A DNA stretch of 7,719 bases from Betaproteobacteria bacterium (lineage in GTDB: Bacteria; Pseudomonadota; Gammaproteobacteria; Burkholderiales; SG8-39), in NCBI GenBank assembly GCA_012274205.1, contig JAAOZY010000443.1, positions 1-7,719 of the forward strand, read 5' to 3'. Of the stretch, positions 1 to 5,551 are shown one piece after another (position 1 is the first letter of the stretch; each line of letters begins with the position of its first letter). A model generated the notes under the pieces. That model saw only the letters and a program-made list of their open reading frames with translations, was not told the origin of the DNA and ran no database searches. The position numbers and the translations under genes are program-made.

Positions 1-444
1 CAGGTGCAGCAGCAGGGTCGCATCGCCGCCGTCATCCAGAATCATGTTCGACAGTCCGCCTTCGGGCCACTCGAAAATGCGGTGGGTGTAATCCCAGTAT
101 TCGGTCAGCGACTCGCCCTTGTAGGCGAATACCGGCGTGCCGGTGGCGGCGATCGCCGCCGCGGCATGGTCCTGGGTGGAGTAGATGTTGCACGAGGCCC
201 AGCGCACCTGCGCGCCCAGCGCCTGCAGCGTCTCGATCAGCACCGCGGTCTGGATGGTCATGTGCAGCGAGCCGGTGATGCGCGCGCCCTTGAGCGGCTG
301 CTTCGCGGCGTATTCCTCGCGGATCGCCATCAGGCCCGGCATCTCGGTCTCGGCGATGCGGATTTCCTTGCGTCCCCAGTCGGCCAGCGACAGGTCGGCA
401 ACTTTGTAGTCGGTAAAGCCCTTGCTTTGCGGTACGGCGCTCAT
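1..444 (-). CDS. ahcY: S-adenosylhomocysteine hydrolase (adenosylhomocysteinase), N-terminal part, cut by window edge
   Basis: AhcY reversibly splits S-adenosylhomocysteine into adenosine and homocysteine in the cytoplasm, using a bound NAD cofactor. It removes the product inhibitor of methyltransferases and closes the activated methyl cycle. The 148 N-terminal codons are present and the gene runs off the left edge; the family is usually about 430-475 residues. Seen directly: the substrate-domain signature GSLHMTIQTAVLIETL (residues 58-73, with the conserved His at 61), the WASCN-STQDHAAAA stretch (83-98), and DDGGDAT (137-143), which carries the conserved active-site Asp. The NAD-binding Rossmann domain lies outside the window. 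The ATG at 444 is chosen because AAAGGAG lies 6 nt upstream and the protein then begins as betaproteobacterial AhcY does. It lies downstream of metK on the same strand but behind a terminator, its own promoter and an SAH riboswitch. Identification is firm. Confidence 0.97.
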   Translation of the reverse strand, partial: MSAVPQSKGFTDYKVADLSLADWGRKEIRIAETEMPGLMAIREEYAAKQPLKGARITGSLHMTIQTAVLIETLQALGAQVRWASCNIYSTQDHAAAAIAATGTPVFAYKGESLTEYWDYTHRIFEWPEGGLSNMILDDGGDATLLLHL

Positions 445-450
445 CACGCG

Positions 451-457
451 CTCCTTT
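451..457 (-). promoter_or_regulatory. Ribosome binding site of ahcY, with possible masking by the riboswitch
   Basis: The transcript reads AAAGGAG, then 6 nt, then ATG at 444. This is a near-consensus Shine-Dalgarno and fixes the ahcY start. The GAG at its 3' end and the next three bases form GAGCGC (453-448). This is the perfect complement of GCGCTC (483-478), the 3' strand of the riboswitch closing helix. Masking by that strand when SAH is absent is inference; the complementarity is seen directly. Confidence 0.85.
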
Positions 458-475
458 CGTTTCAGAAAAAAGTTC

Positions 476-573
476 GTGAGCGCCGTTGCATCTGACGCGC
501 GCAACCTGTCGGTGGCGGCGTCGACTCCCCGAGCCTGGCAGGTCGGGAAACCTGTCGCAACGCTCCTCGGGGG
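476..573 (-). promoter_or_regulatory. SAH riboswitch in the ahcY leader
   Basis: This is an aptamer that binds S-adenosylhomocysteine, discriminates against SAM, and turns on SAH-recycling genes; it is known mainly from beta- and gammaproteobacterial ahcY leaders. The transcript shows the conserved 5' core CCCCGAGGAGCGTTGC, then GCCAGGCTCGGGG, and the conserved 3' end CAACGGCGCTCAC. Pairings that can be read off: closing helix P1, GAGCG (565-561) with CGCTC (482-478); pseudoknot CCCCGAG (572-566) with CTCGGGG (533-527); a P2 hairpin with CAGGT (554-550) and ACCTG (543-539) around a 6-nt loop. A variable region at about 526-490 probably holds the optional P4 hairpin. The element sits directly between a predicted transcription start and the ahcY ribosome binding site. 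The class assignment follows from the conserved core and its position; I could not run a covariance search. Confidence 0.94.
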
Positions 574-579
574 ACGCGC

Positions 580-609
580 ATTCTACCCCAATTCGAAAGC
601 GCAGGGCAA
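580..609 (-). promoter_or_regulatory. Predicted sigma70 promoter of ahcY
   Basis: On the minus strand, TTGCCC (609-604) is followed by an 18-nt spacer and TAGAAT (585-580), four and five matches to the -35 and -10 consensus. Transcription would begin near 573, which is the first base of the riboswitch core, so the aptamer would sit at the very 5' end of the message. It lies just downstream of the metK terminator, as expected for an independently transcribed ahcY. Confidence 0.7.
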
Positions 610-630
610 AGGCCCGCTACGCCCGGGGCA

Positions 631-662
631 GGAAAGCAAACGGGCGGCCACCGGCCGCCCGT
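631..662 (-). terminator. Intrinsic terminator after metK
   Basis: On the minus strand, 24 nt past the metK stop, ACGGGCGGCC (662-653) and GGCCGCCCGT (649-640) form a perfect 10-bp, very GC-rich stem with a GGT loop. TTGCTTT follows. This is a standard Rho-independent terminator with a slightly interrupted U tract. It separates metK transcription from the ahcY promoter immediately downstream. Confidence 0.85.
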
Positions 663-686
663 CGCTGCTGCAGCCAGAGTCAGGCT

Positions 687-1868
687 TCAGGCAATCGCCG
701 CCACCTTGATGCCGGCATCCGCCGCCAGCAGCTGCGCCTTGTCCGTCGCTTCCCAGGTGAACTCGGGCTCGCTGCGGCCGAAATGGCCGTAGGCCGCGGT
801 CTTTTCGTAGATCGGGCGCAGCAGGTCGAGCATCTGCACGATGCCTTTGGGCCGCAGGTCGAAATGCCTGCGCACCAGTTCCGACAGCTTTTCATCGGAC
901 AGCTTGCCGGTGCCGAAGGTCGTCACCATGACGCTGGTCGGCTTCGCCACGCCGATGGCGTAGGAAATCTGGATCTGGCATTTGCTCGCCAGGCCCGCGG
1001 CGACCACGTTCTTGGCGACGTAGCGCGCGGCATAGGCGGCCGAGCGGTCCACCTTGGACGGATCCTTGCCGGAGAAGGCGCCGCCGCCGTGCGGCGCGGA
1101 GCCGCCGTAGGTGTCAACGATGATCTTGCGCCCGGTCAGGCCGCAGTCTCCCTTAGGTCCGCCGATCTCGAACGCGCCGGTCGGGTTGACCAGGTATTTG
1201 ATCTGCCCCTTGATCAGCTCCTTGGGCAGCACCGGCTTGATGATCTGCTCGATCACCGCCTCTTCGATCTGCTTGTGCGTGAGTCCGGGCGCATGCTGCG
1301 TCGACAGCACCACGGTGTCGATCATGTCCGGCTTGCCCTCGACGTAGCGGATGGTGACCTGCGACTTGGCGTCCGGGCGCAGCCAGGGCAGGCGCCCGTC
1401 GCGGCGCAGCTCCGACTGGCGCTCGACCAGGCGGTGCGACAGGAATATCGGCAGCGGCATCAGCTGCGCCGTTTCGTCGCAGGCGTAGCCGAACATCAGG
1501 CCCTGGTCGCCCGCGCCCTGGTCCAGATCCAGCCCCTTGCCTTCGTCCACGCCCTGTGCGATGTCCTTGGACTGTTCCCCATAGGCCACAATCACGGTGC
1601 AGGTGTGGGTGTCGAAGCCGATCGCCGGATCGTCATAGCCGATGCGCTTGATGGTCTTGCGCGCCACTTCATTGAAGTTGACGCGCGCGCCGGTGGTGAT
1701 TTCGCCGGCGAGCACTACCAGATTGTCCTTGACCAGGGTCTCGGCGGCGACTCGGGAGGATTTGTCCTGCGCTAGAATGGCGTCCAGAACCGCATCGGAA
1801 ATCTGGTCGGCGACCTTGTCCGGATGGCCTTCGGAGACCGATTCCGAGGTGAACAGGAAAGAGTTCAT
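687..1868 (-). CDS. metK: S-adenosylmethionine synthetase (methionine adenosyltransferase)
   Basis: MetK makes S-adenosylmethionine from methionine and ATP in the cytoplasm, releasing phosphate and pyrophosphate, and supplies the cell's methyl donor. The 393-residue protein has the normal bacterial length. Visible signatures: the N-terminal FTSESVSEGHPDK (residues 6-18, whose His and Asp are active-site residues), GAGDQGLMFGYA (118-129, PROSITE signature 1) and GGGAFSGKDP (261-270, signature 2, the phosphate-binding loop). The ATG at 1868 is chosen because translation then begins MNSFLFTSES as in the family. An in-frame ATG 69 nt further upstream would add 23 unrelated residues and run through the predicted promoter. 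No strong Shine-Dalgarno precedes it; the nearest purine stretch is CAAGAA. It is divergent from the acyltransferase gene at 1941 and is followed by a strong terminator. Its leader is only about 30 nt, too short for a SAM riboswitch. Confidence 0.98.
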   Translation of the reverse strand: MNSFLFTSESVSEGHPDKVADQISDAVLDAILAQDKSSRVAAETLVKDNLVVLAGEITTGARVNFNEVARKTIKRIGYDDPAIGFDTHTCTVIVAYGEQSKDIAQGVDEGKGLDLDQGAGDQGLMFGYACDETAQLMPLPIFLSHRLVERQSELRRDGRLPWLRPDAKSQVTIRYVEGKPDMIDTVVLSTQHAPGLTHKQIEEAVIEQIIKPVLPKELIKGQIKYLVNPTGAFEIGGPKGDCGLTGRKIIVDTYGGSAPHGGGAFSGKDPSKVDRSAAYAARYVAKNVVAAGLASKCQIQISYAIGVAKPTSVMVTTFGTGKLSDEKLSELVRRHFDLRPKGIVQMLDLLRPIYEKTAAYGHFGRSEPEFTWEATDKAQLLAADAGIKVAAIA

Positions 1869-1901
1869 CGTTGGGGGTTCTTGAGAGTGAAAAGGGCCGT
1901 A

Positions 1902-1929
1902 AGGATAGCATGTCTTGATGCAATGCCAA
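1902..1929 (-). promoter_or_regulatory. Predicted sigma70 promoter of metK
   Basis: On the minus strand, TTGGCA (1929-1924) is followed by a 16-nt spacer and TATCCT (1907-1902). A TG one base before the -10 makes it an extended -10 type. The start would fall near 1895, giving a leader of about 27 nt. The element lies in the 72-nt divergent gap between metK and the gene at 1941, so regulation of the two could interact. Confidence 0.6.
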
Positions 1930-1940
1930 AGTGACACGCT

Positions 1941-2792
1941 GTGATTCTAGGCCTCGCGCGCCTGCTCGCCGTCCTGCCGCTGTCCGTGCTGCACCGTGTC
2001 GGTGCACTGTGCGGATGGCTAGTCTATCTCGCGTCGCCGCGCTACCGCCGCTGCCTTTCGGCCAATTTGCGCGCGGCGGGCTATGCGCAAACAGCCTTGC
2101 TGCACCAGGCCATAGCCGAGGCCGGCAAGGGCCTGCTCGAATTGCCCGCGATCTGGCTGCGCCCGCATGCGACGGTCGCGGGCTGGGTGACGCGGGTGAG
2201 CGGCTGGGAGCTGGTCGAGGCGGCGCTGGCGCGGCGCCGCGGCATCGTCTTCCTCACGCCGCACCTGGGTTGCTTCGAGATCACCGCGCAATACTACGCC
2301 TGGCGCGCCAGCGCCGACACGCCGCTCACCGCGCTCTACCGGCCGCCCAAGAATAAGGCGGTGGAGCCGCTGATGCTGGCCGGGCGCGACCGGCCCAATC
2401 TGCGCCTCGCCAGTGCCGACCTGAGAGGCGTGCGCGTGCTGCTGCGCGCGCTCGGGCGCGGCGAGGCGATCGGCATCCTGCCCGACCAGGCGCCGGGCGT
2501 GGGCGAAGGCGTGTGGGCGGATTTCTTCGGGCGCCCGGCCTACACCATGACCCTGGCCGGGCGGCTGGCCGCAACTTCGGAGGCACAGGTGATCCTCGCC
2601 TACGCCGAACGCCTGCCCGGGGGCGAGGGCTATCACCTGCATCTCGCGCCGATGCCGGCGCCGCTGGCGGACGAGCTGCCGGCGCGCGCGCTCAACCGCG
2701 CGCTGGAGGGCCTGATCCGCCAGTGTCCGGCGCAATATGCCTGGGGCTACAACCGCTACAAGGTGCCGGCGGGGGCGCAGGCGCAGCCATGA
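1941..2792 (+). CDS. LpxL/HtrB-family lipid A biosynthesis acyltransferase (first of a tandem pair, HX4E type)
   Basis: This family transfers acyl chains from acyl-ACP to the primary acyl chains of Kdo2-lipid A on the inner face of the cytoplasmic membrane. The protein has 283 residues, close to the family norm of about 290-310. A hydrophobic N-terminus (residues 2-31) resembles the membrane anchor of LpxL proteins. The catalytic HX4D/E motif is H108-LGCF-E113 in the context FLTPHLGCFE. ILPDQAPG (179-186), the FFGRPAYTMTLAGRLA segment (195-210) and the C-terminal PAQYAWGYNRYK (263-274) match conserved family blocks. The start is GTG at 1941, the only start giving the full N-terminus; no convincing Shine-Dalgarno precedes it. 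It is less like E. coli LpxL than the next gene, so which acyl position it modifies, or whether it acts on another lysophospholipid or glycolipid such as ornithine lipid, is open. The family is certain; the substrate is inference. Confidence 0.92.
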   Translation: MILGLARLLAVLPLSVLHRVGALCGWLVYLASPRYRRCLSANLRAAGYAQTALLHQAIAEAGKGLLELPAIWLRPHATVAGWVTRVSGWELVEAALARRRGIVFLTPHLGCFEITAQYYAWRASADTPLTALYRPPKNKAVEPLMLAGRDRPNLRLASADLRGVRVLLRALGRGEAIGILPDQAPGVGEGVWADFFGRPAYTMTLAGRLAATSEAQVILAYAERLPGGEGYHLHLAPMPAPLADELPARALNRALEGLIRQCPAQYAWGYNRYKVPAGAQAQP

Positions 2793-2871
2793 GTTCCGCG
2801 CGCCTGCTCGGGCAGCGCCCGCGCGAAGTCCGCCTCCGCCGTTTCGCCGCGCGTGCTGCGCGTGTGTGCGC

Positions 2872-3741
2872 ATGCTGACCCGCGCGGCCCTGGCCCTGAT
2901 GTGGCTGCTGCAGCTGCTGCCGCTGGCGCTGCTCGCCGCGATCGGCAAGGGCTTCGGCCTGCTGCTCTATGCGCTCGGCCGCGAGCGCCGCCGGGTGTGC
3001 CTGATCAATCTGGCGCGCTGCCTGCCAGAACTTTCTGACGCCGAACGCGAGGCGCTGGCGCGGCGGCATTTCCAGGCCTTCGCCCGCACCTTTCTCGAGC
3101 GCGCCATCGTCTGGTGGAGTTCGCCTGCACGCATCCGGCGGCTGGTGCGCGTCGAGGGCCGGGAGCATTTCGACGCGGTTCGTGGCGCGCCGCTGATCCT
3201 GCTTGCCCCGCATTTCGTCGGCCTCGACATGGGGGCGGCGCGGCTGATGCTCGAAATCGAGCTGGTGTCGATCTACGCGCGGCAGAAGAACAAGGTATTC
3301 GACGCCGCACTGTACGCCGGGCGCATGCGCTTCGGCCGGCTGACGCTGCTGTCGCGCCAGGACGGCGTGCGTCCGGCGCTGCGCGCGATGCAGGCGGGAC
3401 GGCCGTTCTACTACCTGCCGGACATGGACTACGGGCAGCGCGATACCATATTCGTGCCCTTCTTCGGCGTGCCCACCGCCACCATCACCGGCGTATCGCG
3501 CCTGGCGCGGCTGGCCGGCGCGCGCGTGCTGCCCTGCATCACGCGCATGTTGCCCGGCGGCGCAGGCTATGTGCTGCAGTTTCTTCCGGCCTGGGAAGAC
3601 TATCCCGGCGCCAGCGTCGAAGCCGACACGCGGCGCATGAACGCCGTCATCGAAGCGCAGGTGCGGCGCATGCCGGAGCAGTACCTGTGGGTGCACAAGC
3701 GCTTCAAGACGCGCCCGCCGGGCGAGCCCTCGTGGTACTGA
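2872..3741 (+). CDS. lpxL: Lipid A biosynthesis lauroyl/myristoyl acyltransferase (LpxL-like, HX4D type)
   Basis: This is a second secondary acyltransferase of lipid A, 289 residues. The N-terminal MWLLQLLPLALLAAIGKGFGLLLY (residues 10-33) is a membrane-anchor segment. The catalytic motif is H114-FVGL-D119 in LLAPHFVGLD. YLPDMDYGQRDTIFVPFFGV (181-200) and the C-terminal PEQYLWVHKRFKTRPPGEPSWY (268-289) closely resemble E. coli LpxL, which ends RFKTRPEGVPSRY. The ATG at 2872 is chosen because the protein then begins at the anchor. The frame is open 45 codons further upstream, but those encode an Arg/Pro/Ala-rich stretch overlapping the preceding gene. No Shine-Dalgarno is visible at 2872, so its translation may depend on ribosomes arriving from upstream. 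With the preceding gene it could produce the two secondary acylations of hexa-acyl lipid A. Position specificity is inferred. Confidence 0.94.
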   Translation: MLTRAALALMWLLQLLPLALLAAIGKGFGLLLYALGRERRRVCLINLARCLPELSDAEREALARRHFQAFARTFLERAIVWWSSPARIRRLVRVEGREHFDAVRGAPLILLAPHFVGLDMGAARLMLEIELVSIYARQKNKVFDAALYAGRMRFGRLTLLSRQDGVRPALRAMQAGRPFYYLPDMDYGQRDTIFVPFFGVPTATITGVSRLARLAGARVLPCITRMLPGGAGYVLQFLPAWEDYPGASVEADTRRMNAVIEAQVRRMPEQYLWVHKRFKTRPPGEPSWY

Positions 3742-3808
3742 AGCGCGGGCGCGTGCGCCGCGTTGATTGGCGTTTTCAGGGCGCGCGCTCTGCGGTTACC
3801 ATTGGGCC

Positions 3809-4228
3809 ATGAGTTTCTCCAATCCGCAGCCGGAGCAGATCTGCGCGCTGCTCAAGCGCGTCAAGACCATCGCCGTAGTGGGCTACTCGCCCAAGGCCGC
3901 CCGGCCCAGCCATGCCATCGCGCAGCGCATGCAGCAGCTGGGATTCCGCATCATCCCGGTGCGCCCCGGGATCAGCGAGGGACTGGGGGAGAAAGCCTAT
4001 CCCGATCTCGCTTCGGTGCCGCAAGCCATCGATCTGGTGAACGTGTTCCGCGCCTCCGAATACGTGCCGAAGATTGTCGACGAATGCCTGCGCCTCGGCC
4101 TGAAGAACATCTGGATGCAGGAGAATATCTGGAACGAGGATGCGGCCGCGCGCGCTCAAGCCGCCGGCATGACGGTGATCATGGACCGCTGCATCATGCG
4201 CGACTACACGAGGCTGTGCCTTGGCTGA
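3809..4228 (+). CDS. CoA-binding domain protein (YccU/CoA_binding_2 family)
   Basis: A 139-residue protein made almost entirely of one Rossmann-type CoA-binding fold, like E. coli YccU. Seen: IAVVGYSPKAARPSHAIAQ (residues 21-39), a nucleotide-binding loop of the GxSxxxxRPSH type; the second strand FRIIPVRPG (46-54, family NPVNPG-like); AIDLVNVFR (73-81); KNIWMQ (99-104); and the C-terminal MDRCIMRDYTRL (125-136), where family members carry a conserved Cys-hydrophobic-x-x-(D/E) pattern. Family members bind CoA or acyl-CoA, but their cellular role is not established, so none is assigned. The ATG at 3809 is chosen over a non-ATG start 42 nt upstream because the family begins shortly before the first beta strand. 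A weak TTTTCA-18 nt-TACCAT element ends 6 nt before the ATG. It overlaps the next gene by 8 nt, so the two are probably cotranscribed. Confidence 0.9.
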   Translation: MSFSNPQPEQICALLKRVKTIAVVGYSPKAARPSHAIAQRMQQLGFRIIPVRPGISEGLGEKAYPDLASVPQAIDLVNVFRASEYVPKIVDECLRLGLKNIWMQENIWNEDAAARAQAAGMTVIMDRCIMRDYTRLCLG

Positions 4229-4721
4229 CGCCCTAAGAATTACGCCGCTGGAGGAAGCCGACATAGCCGCGGTGATCGAGTTGGCCGGCGTCATCTGGCG
4301 CCACCACTACCCGGGCATCATCAGCATGGCGCAGATCGACTACATGCTGGCGCAGCGCTACACGCCCGCGATCCTGCGCGCGCAAATGCGCAGCGCCGAT
4401 GCCTGGTGGGACAAGGCCGCGCTGGGGGAGCACATCATCGGCTTCGCCCAGTACGAGCGCTACGGCAAGGCGATGAAGCTGGACAAGCTCTATGTGCACC
4501 AGGCGCAGCAGCGCCAGGGCCACGGCGCGCGTATGCTTGCGCATGTCGAGACGGCGGCGCGCGCGCGCGGCCTCGAAGCGGTCAGGCTCAACGTCAACAA
4601 GCACAACCTCAAGTCCATCGCCGCCTACCGCAAGAGTGGCTACGAGGTGGTCGAAACCGTGGTCCTGGACATAGGCAATGGCTTTGTCATGGACGATTAC
4701 GTCATGGAAAAACGCTGGTGA
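4221..4721 (+). CDS. GNAT-family N-acetyltransferase, substrate unknown
   Basis: A 166-residue acetyltransferase of the Gcn5-related fold, which moves acetyl from acetyl-CoA to an amine. The core is intact: an N-terminal strand LRITPLEEADIAAVIELA (residues 5-22), the beta4 strand KLDKLYVHQ (86-94), the acetyl-CoA pyrophosphate loop QRQGHG (97-102), the strand VRLNVNKHN (121-129), and the IAAYRKSGYE segment (133-142) with the Tyr that commonly acts as general acid. The WRHHYPGIISMAQIDYMLAQRY stretch (26-47) occurs in a group of uncharacterised bacterial GNAT proteins. The start is TTG at 4221, inside the end of the preceding gene. The first in-frame ATG, about 35 codons later, would delete the first strand and helix. 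Its stop overlaps the dapF GTG (GTGA). The neighbours suggest no specific substrate; linkage to lysine or peptidoglycan metabolism would be a guess. Confidence 0.9.
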   Translation: MADALRITPLEEADIAAVIELAGVIWRHHYPGIISMAQIDYMLAQRYTPAILRAQMRSADAWWDKAALGEHIIGFAQYERYGKAMKLDKLYVHQAQQRQGHGARMLAHVETAARARGLEAVRLNVNKHNLKSIAAYRKSGYEVVETVVLDIGNGFVMDDYVMEKRW

Positions 4722-5551
4722 AGCTCGCCTTCACCAAGATGCAGGGCGCGGGCAACGATTTCGTCGTGCTCGACGGGGTCAGCCGGCGGCTTGCGCTCAC
4801 GCCGGAGCAGCTGCGCCGCCTTGCTGACCGGCACTTCGGCATCGGCTGCGACCAGATCCTGCTGGTGGAGCCGGCGCGCAGCACCGTAACGGACTTCCGC
4901 TACCGCATATTCAATGCCGACGGCGGCGAAGTCGAGCAGTGCGGCAACGGCGCGCGCTGTTTCGTGCGCTTCGTGCACGAACGCGGGCTCAGCGCGAAGC
5001 CGGAAATCCGGGTCGAAACCGCCGCCGGGATCATCGTGCTGCGGCTCGAGGCCGACGGCGAAGTCACGGTCAACATGGGCGCGCCGGTATTCGAAGCGAA
5101 GTGCATCCCGTTTATCACCGATAGCGAGGCACCGGTGCAGCCACTCGAAGTCGGCGGCGCGACGGTCGAAATCAGCGCCGTGTCGATGGGCAATCCGCAC
5201 GCCGTGCAACTGGTGCAGGACGTGGACGTCGCGCCGCTGGCGGCGCAGGGCCCGCTGATCGAGCGCCATGCGCGCTTTCCCGAGCGCGTGAATGCGGGCT
5301 ACATGCAGGTGCAGGACCGCGGCCGCATCCGCCTGCGCGTGTACGAGCGCGGCACGGGCGAGACACTCGCCTGCGGCAGCGGCGCCTGCGCCGCGGTCGT
5401 CGCCGGCATCCGCCGCGGACTGCTCGATGCGCGCGTGCGCGTGTCCATGCGCGGCGGCGATTTGACGATACGCTGGGAAGGCGCGGACAATCCGGTGTGG
5501 ATGACCGGGCCTGCGGTCACCGTGTTCGAGGGAGAAATTGAGATTGACTAA
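4718..5551 (+). CDS. dapF: Diaminopimelate epimerase
   Basis: DapF converts LL-diaminopimelate to meso-diaminopimelate, the direct precursor of lysine and the cross-linking residue of Gram-negative peptidoglycan; it is cytoplasmic and cofactor-free. The 277 residues match the family length (E. coli has 274). It opens with KLAFTKMQGAGNDFVVLD (residues 2-19). The two catalytic Cys are C75 in NADGGEVEQCGNGARC and C219 in GETLACGSGACA, each in its conserved loop. MGNPHAV (157-163) and ERGTGET (210-216) are also typical. The start is GTG at 4718, which overlaps the GNAT stop as GTGA. This is a classic coupling arrangement, and the first Lys-Leu-x-Phe-x-Lys-Met follows immediately. The gene is followed by DUF484 and xerC, the order found in many gamma- and betaproteobacteria (dapF-yigA-xerC in E. 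coli). All key residues are present. Confidence 0.98.
   Translation: MKLAFTKMQGAGNDFVVLDGVSRRLALTPEQLRRLADRHFGIGCDQILLVEPARSTVTDFRYRIFNADGGEVEQCGNGARCFVRFVHERGLSAKPEIRVETAAGIIVLRLEADGEVTVNMGAPVFEAKCIPFITDSEAPVQPLEVGGATVEISAVSMGNPHAVQLVQDVDVAPLAAQGPLIERHARFPERVNAGYMQVQDRGRIRLRVYERGTGETLACGSGACAAVVAGIRRGLLDARVRVSMRGGDLTIRWEGADNPVWMTGPAVTVFEGEIEID

Noticed and set aside
687..1775. Long open frames antisense to metK, the acyltransferases, dapF and xerC
   Set aside because: They are Ala/Arg/His/Gln-rich shadows produced by GC-rich third positions of the real genes; none shows a recognisable domain.
1869..1900. A SAM-responsive riboswitch in the metK leader
   Set aside because: The predicted leader is only about 30 nt and shows none of the SAM-I, SAM-II or SAM/SAH core motifs.
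1881..1940. A plus-strand promoter for the gene at 1941
   Set aside because: TTGAGA (1881-1886) and TAGCAT or TGCAAT downstream do not give an acceptable spacer; a promoter is expected here but I cannot point to one.
2737..2871. A 45-residue N-terminal extension of the second acyltransferase
   Set aside because: It overlaps the preceding gene out of frame, is Arg/Pro-rich, and lies before the normal membrane-anchor N-terminus of the family.
3743..3766. Hairpin after the second acyltransferase as a terminator
   Set aside because: CGCGG and CCGCG can pair, but the inner part needs a bulge and a too-small loop, and no T tract follows.
4553..4572. Alternating CG runs as possible Z-DNA or regulatory repeats
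   Set aside because: Such runs occur throughout this GC-rich window inside Ala/Arg codons and are explained by codon use.
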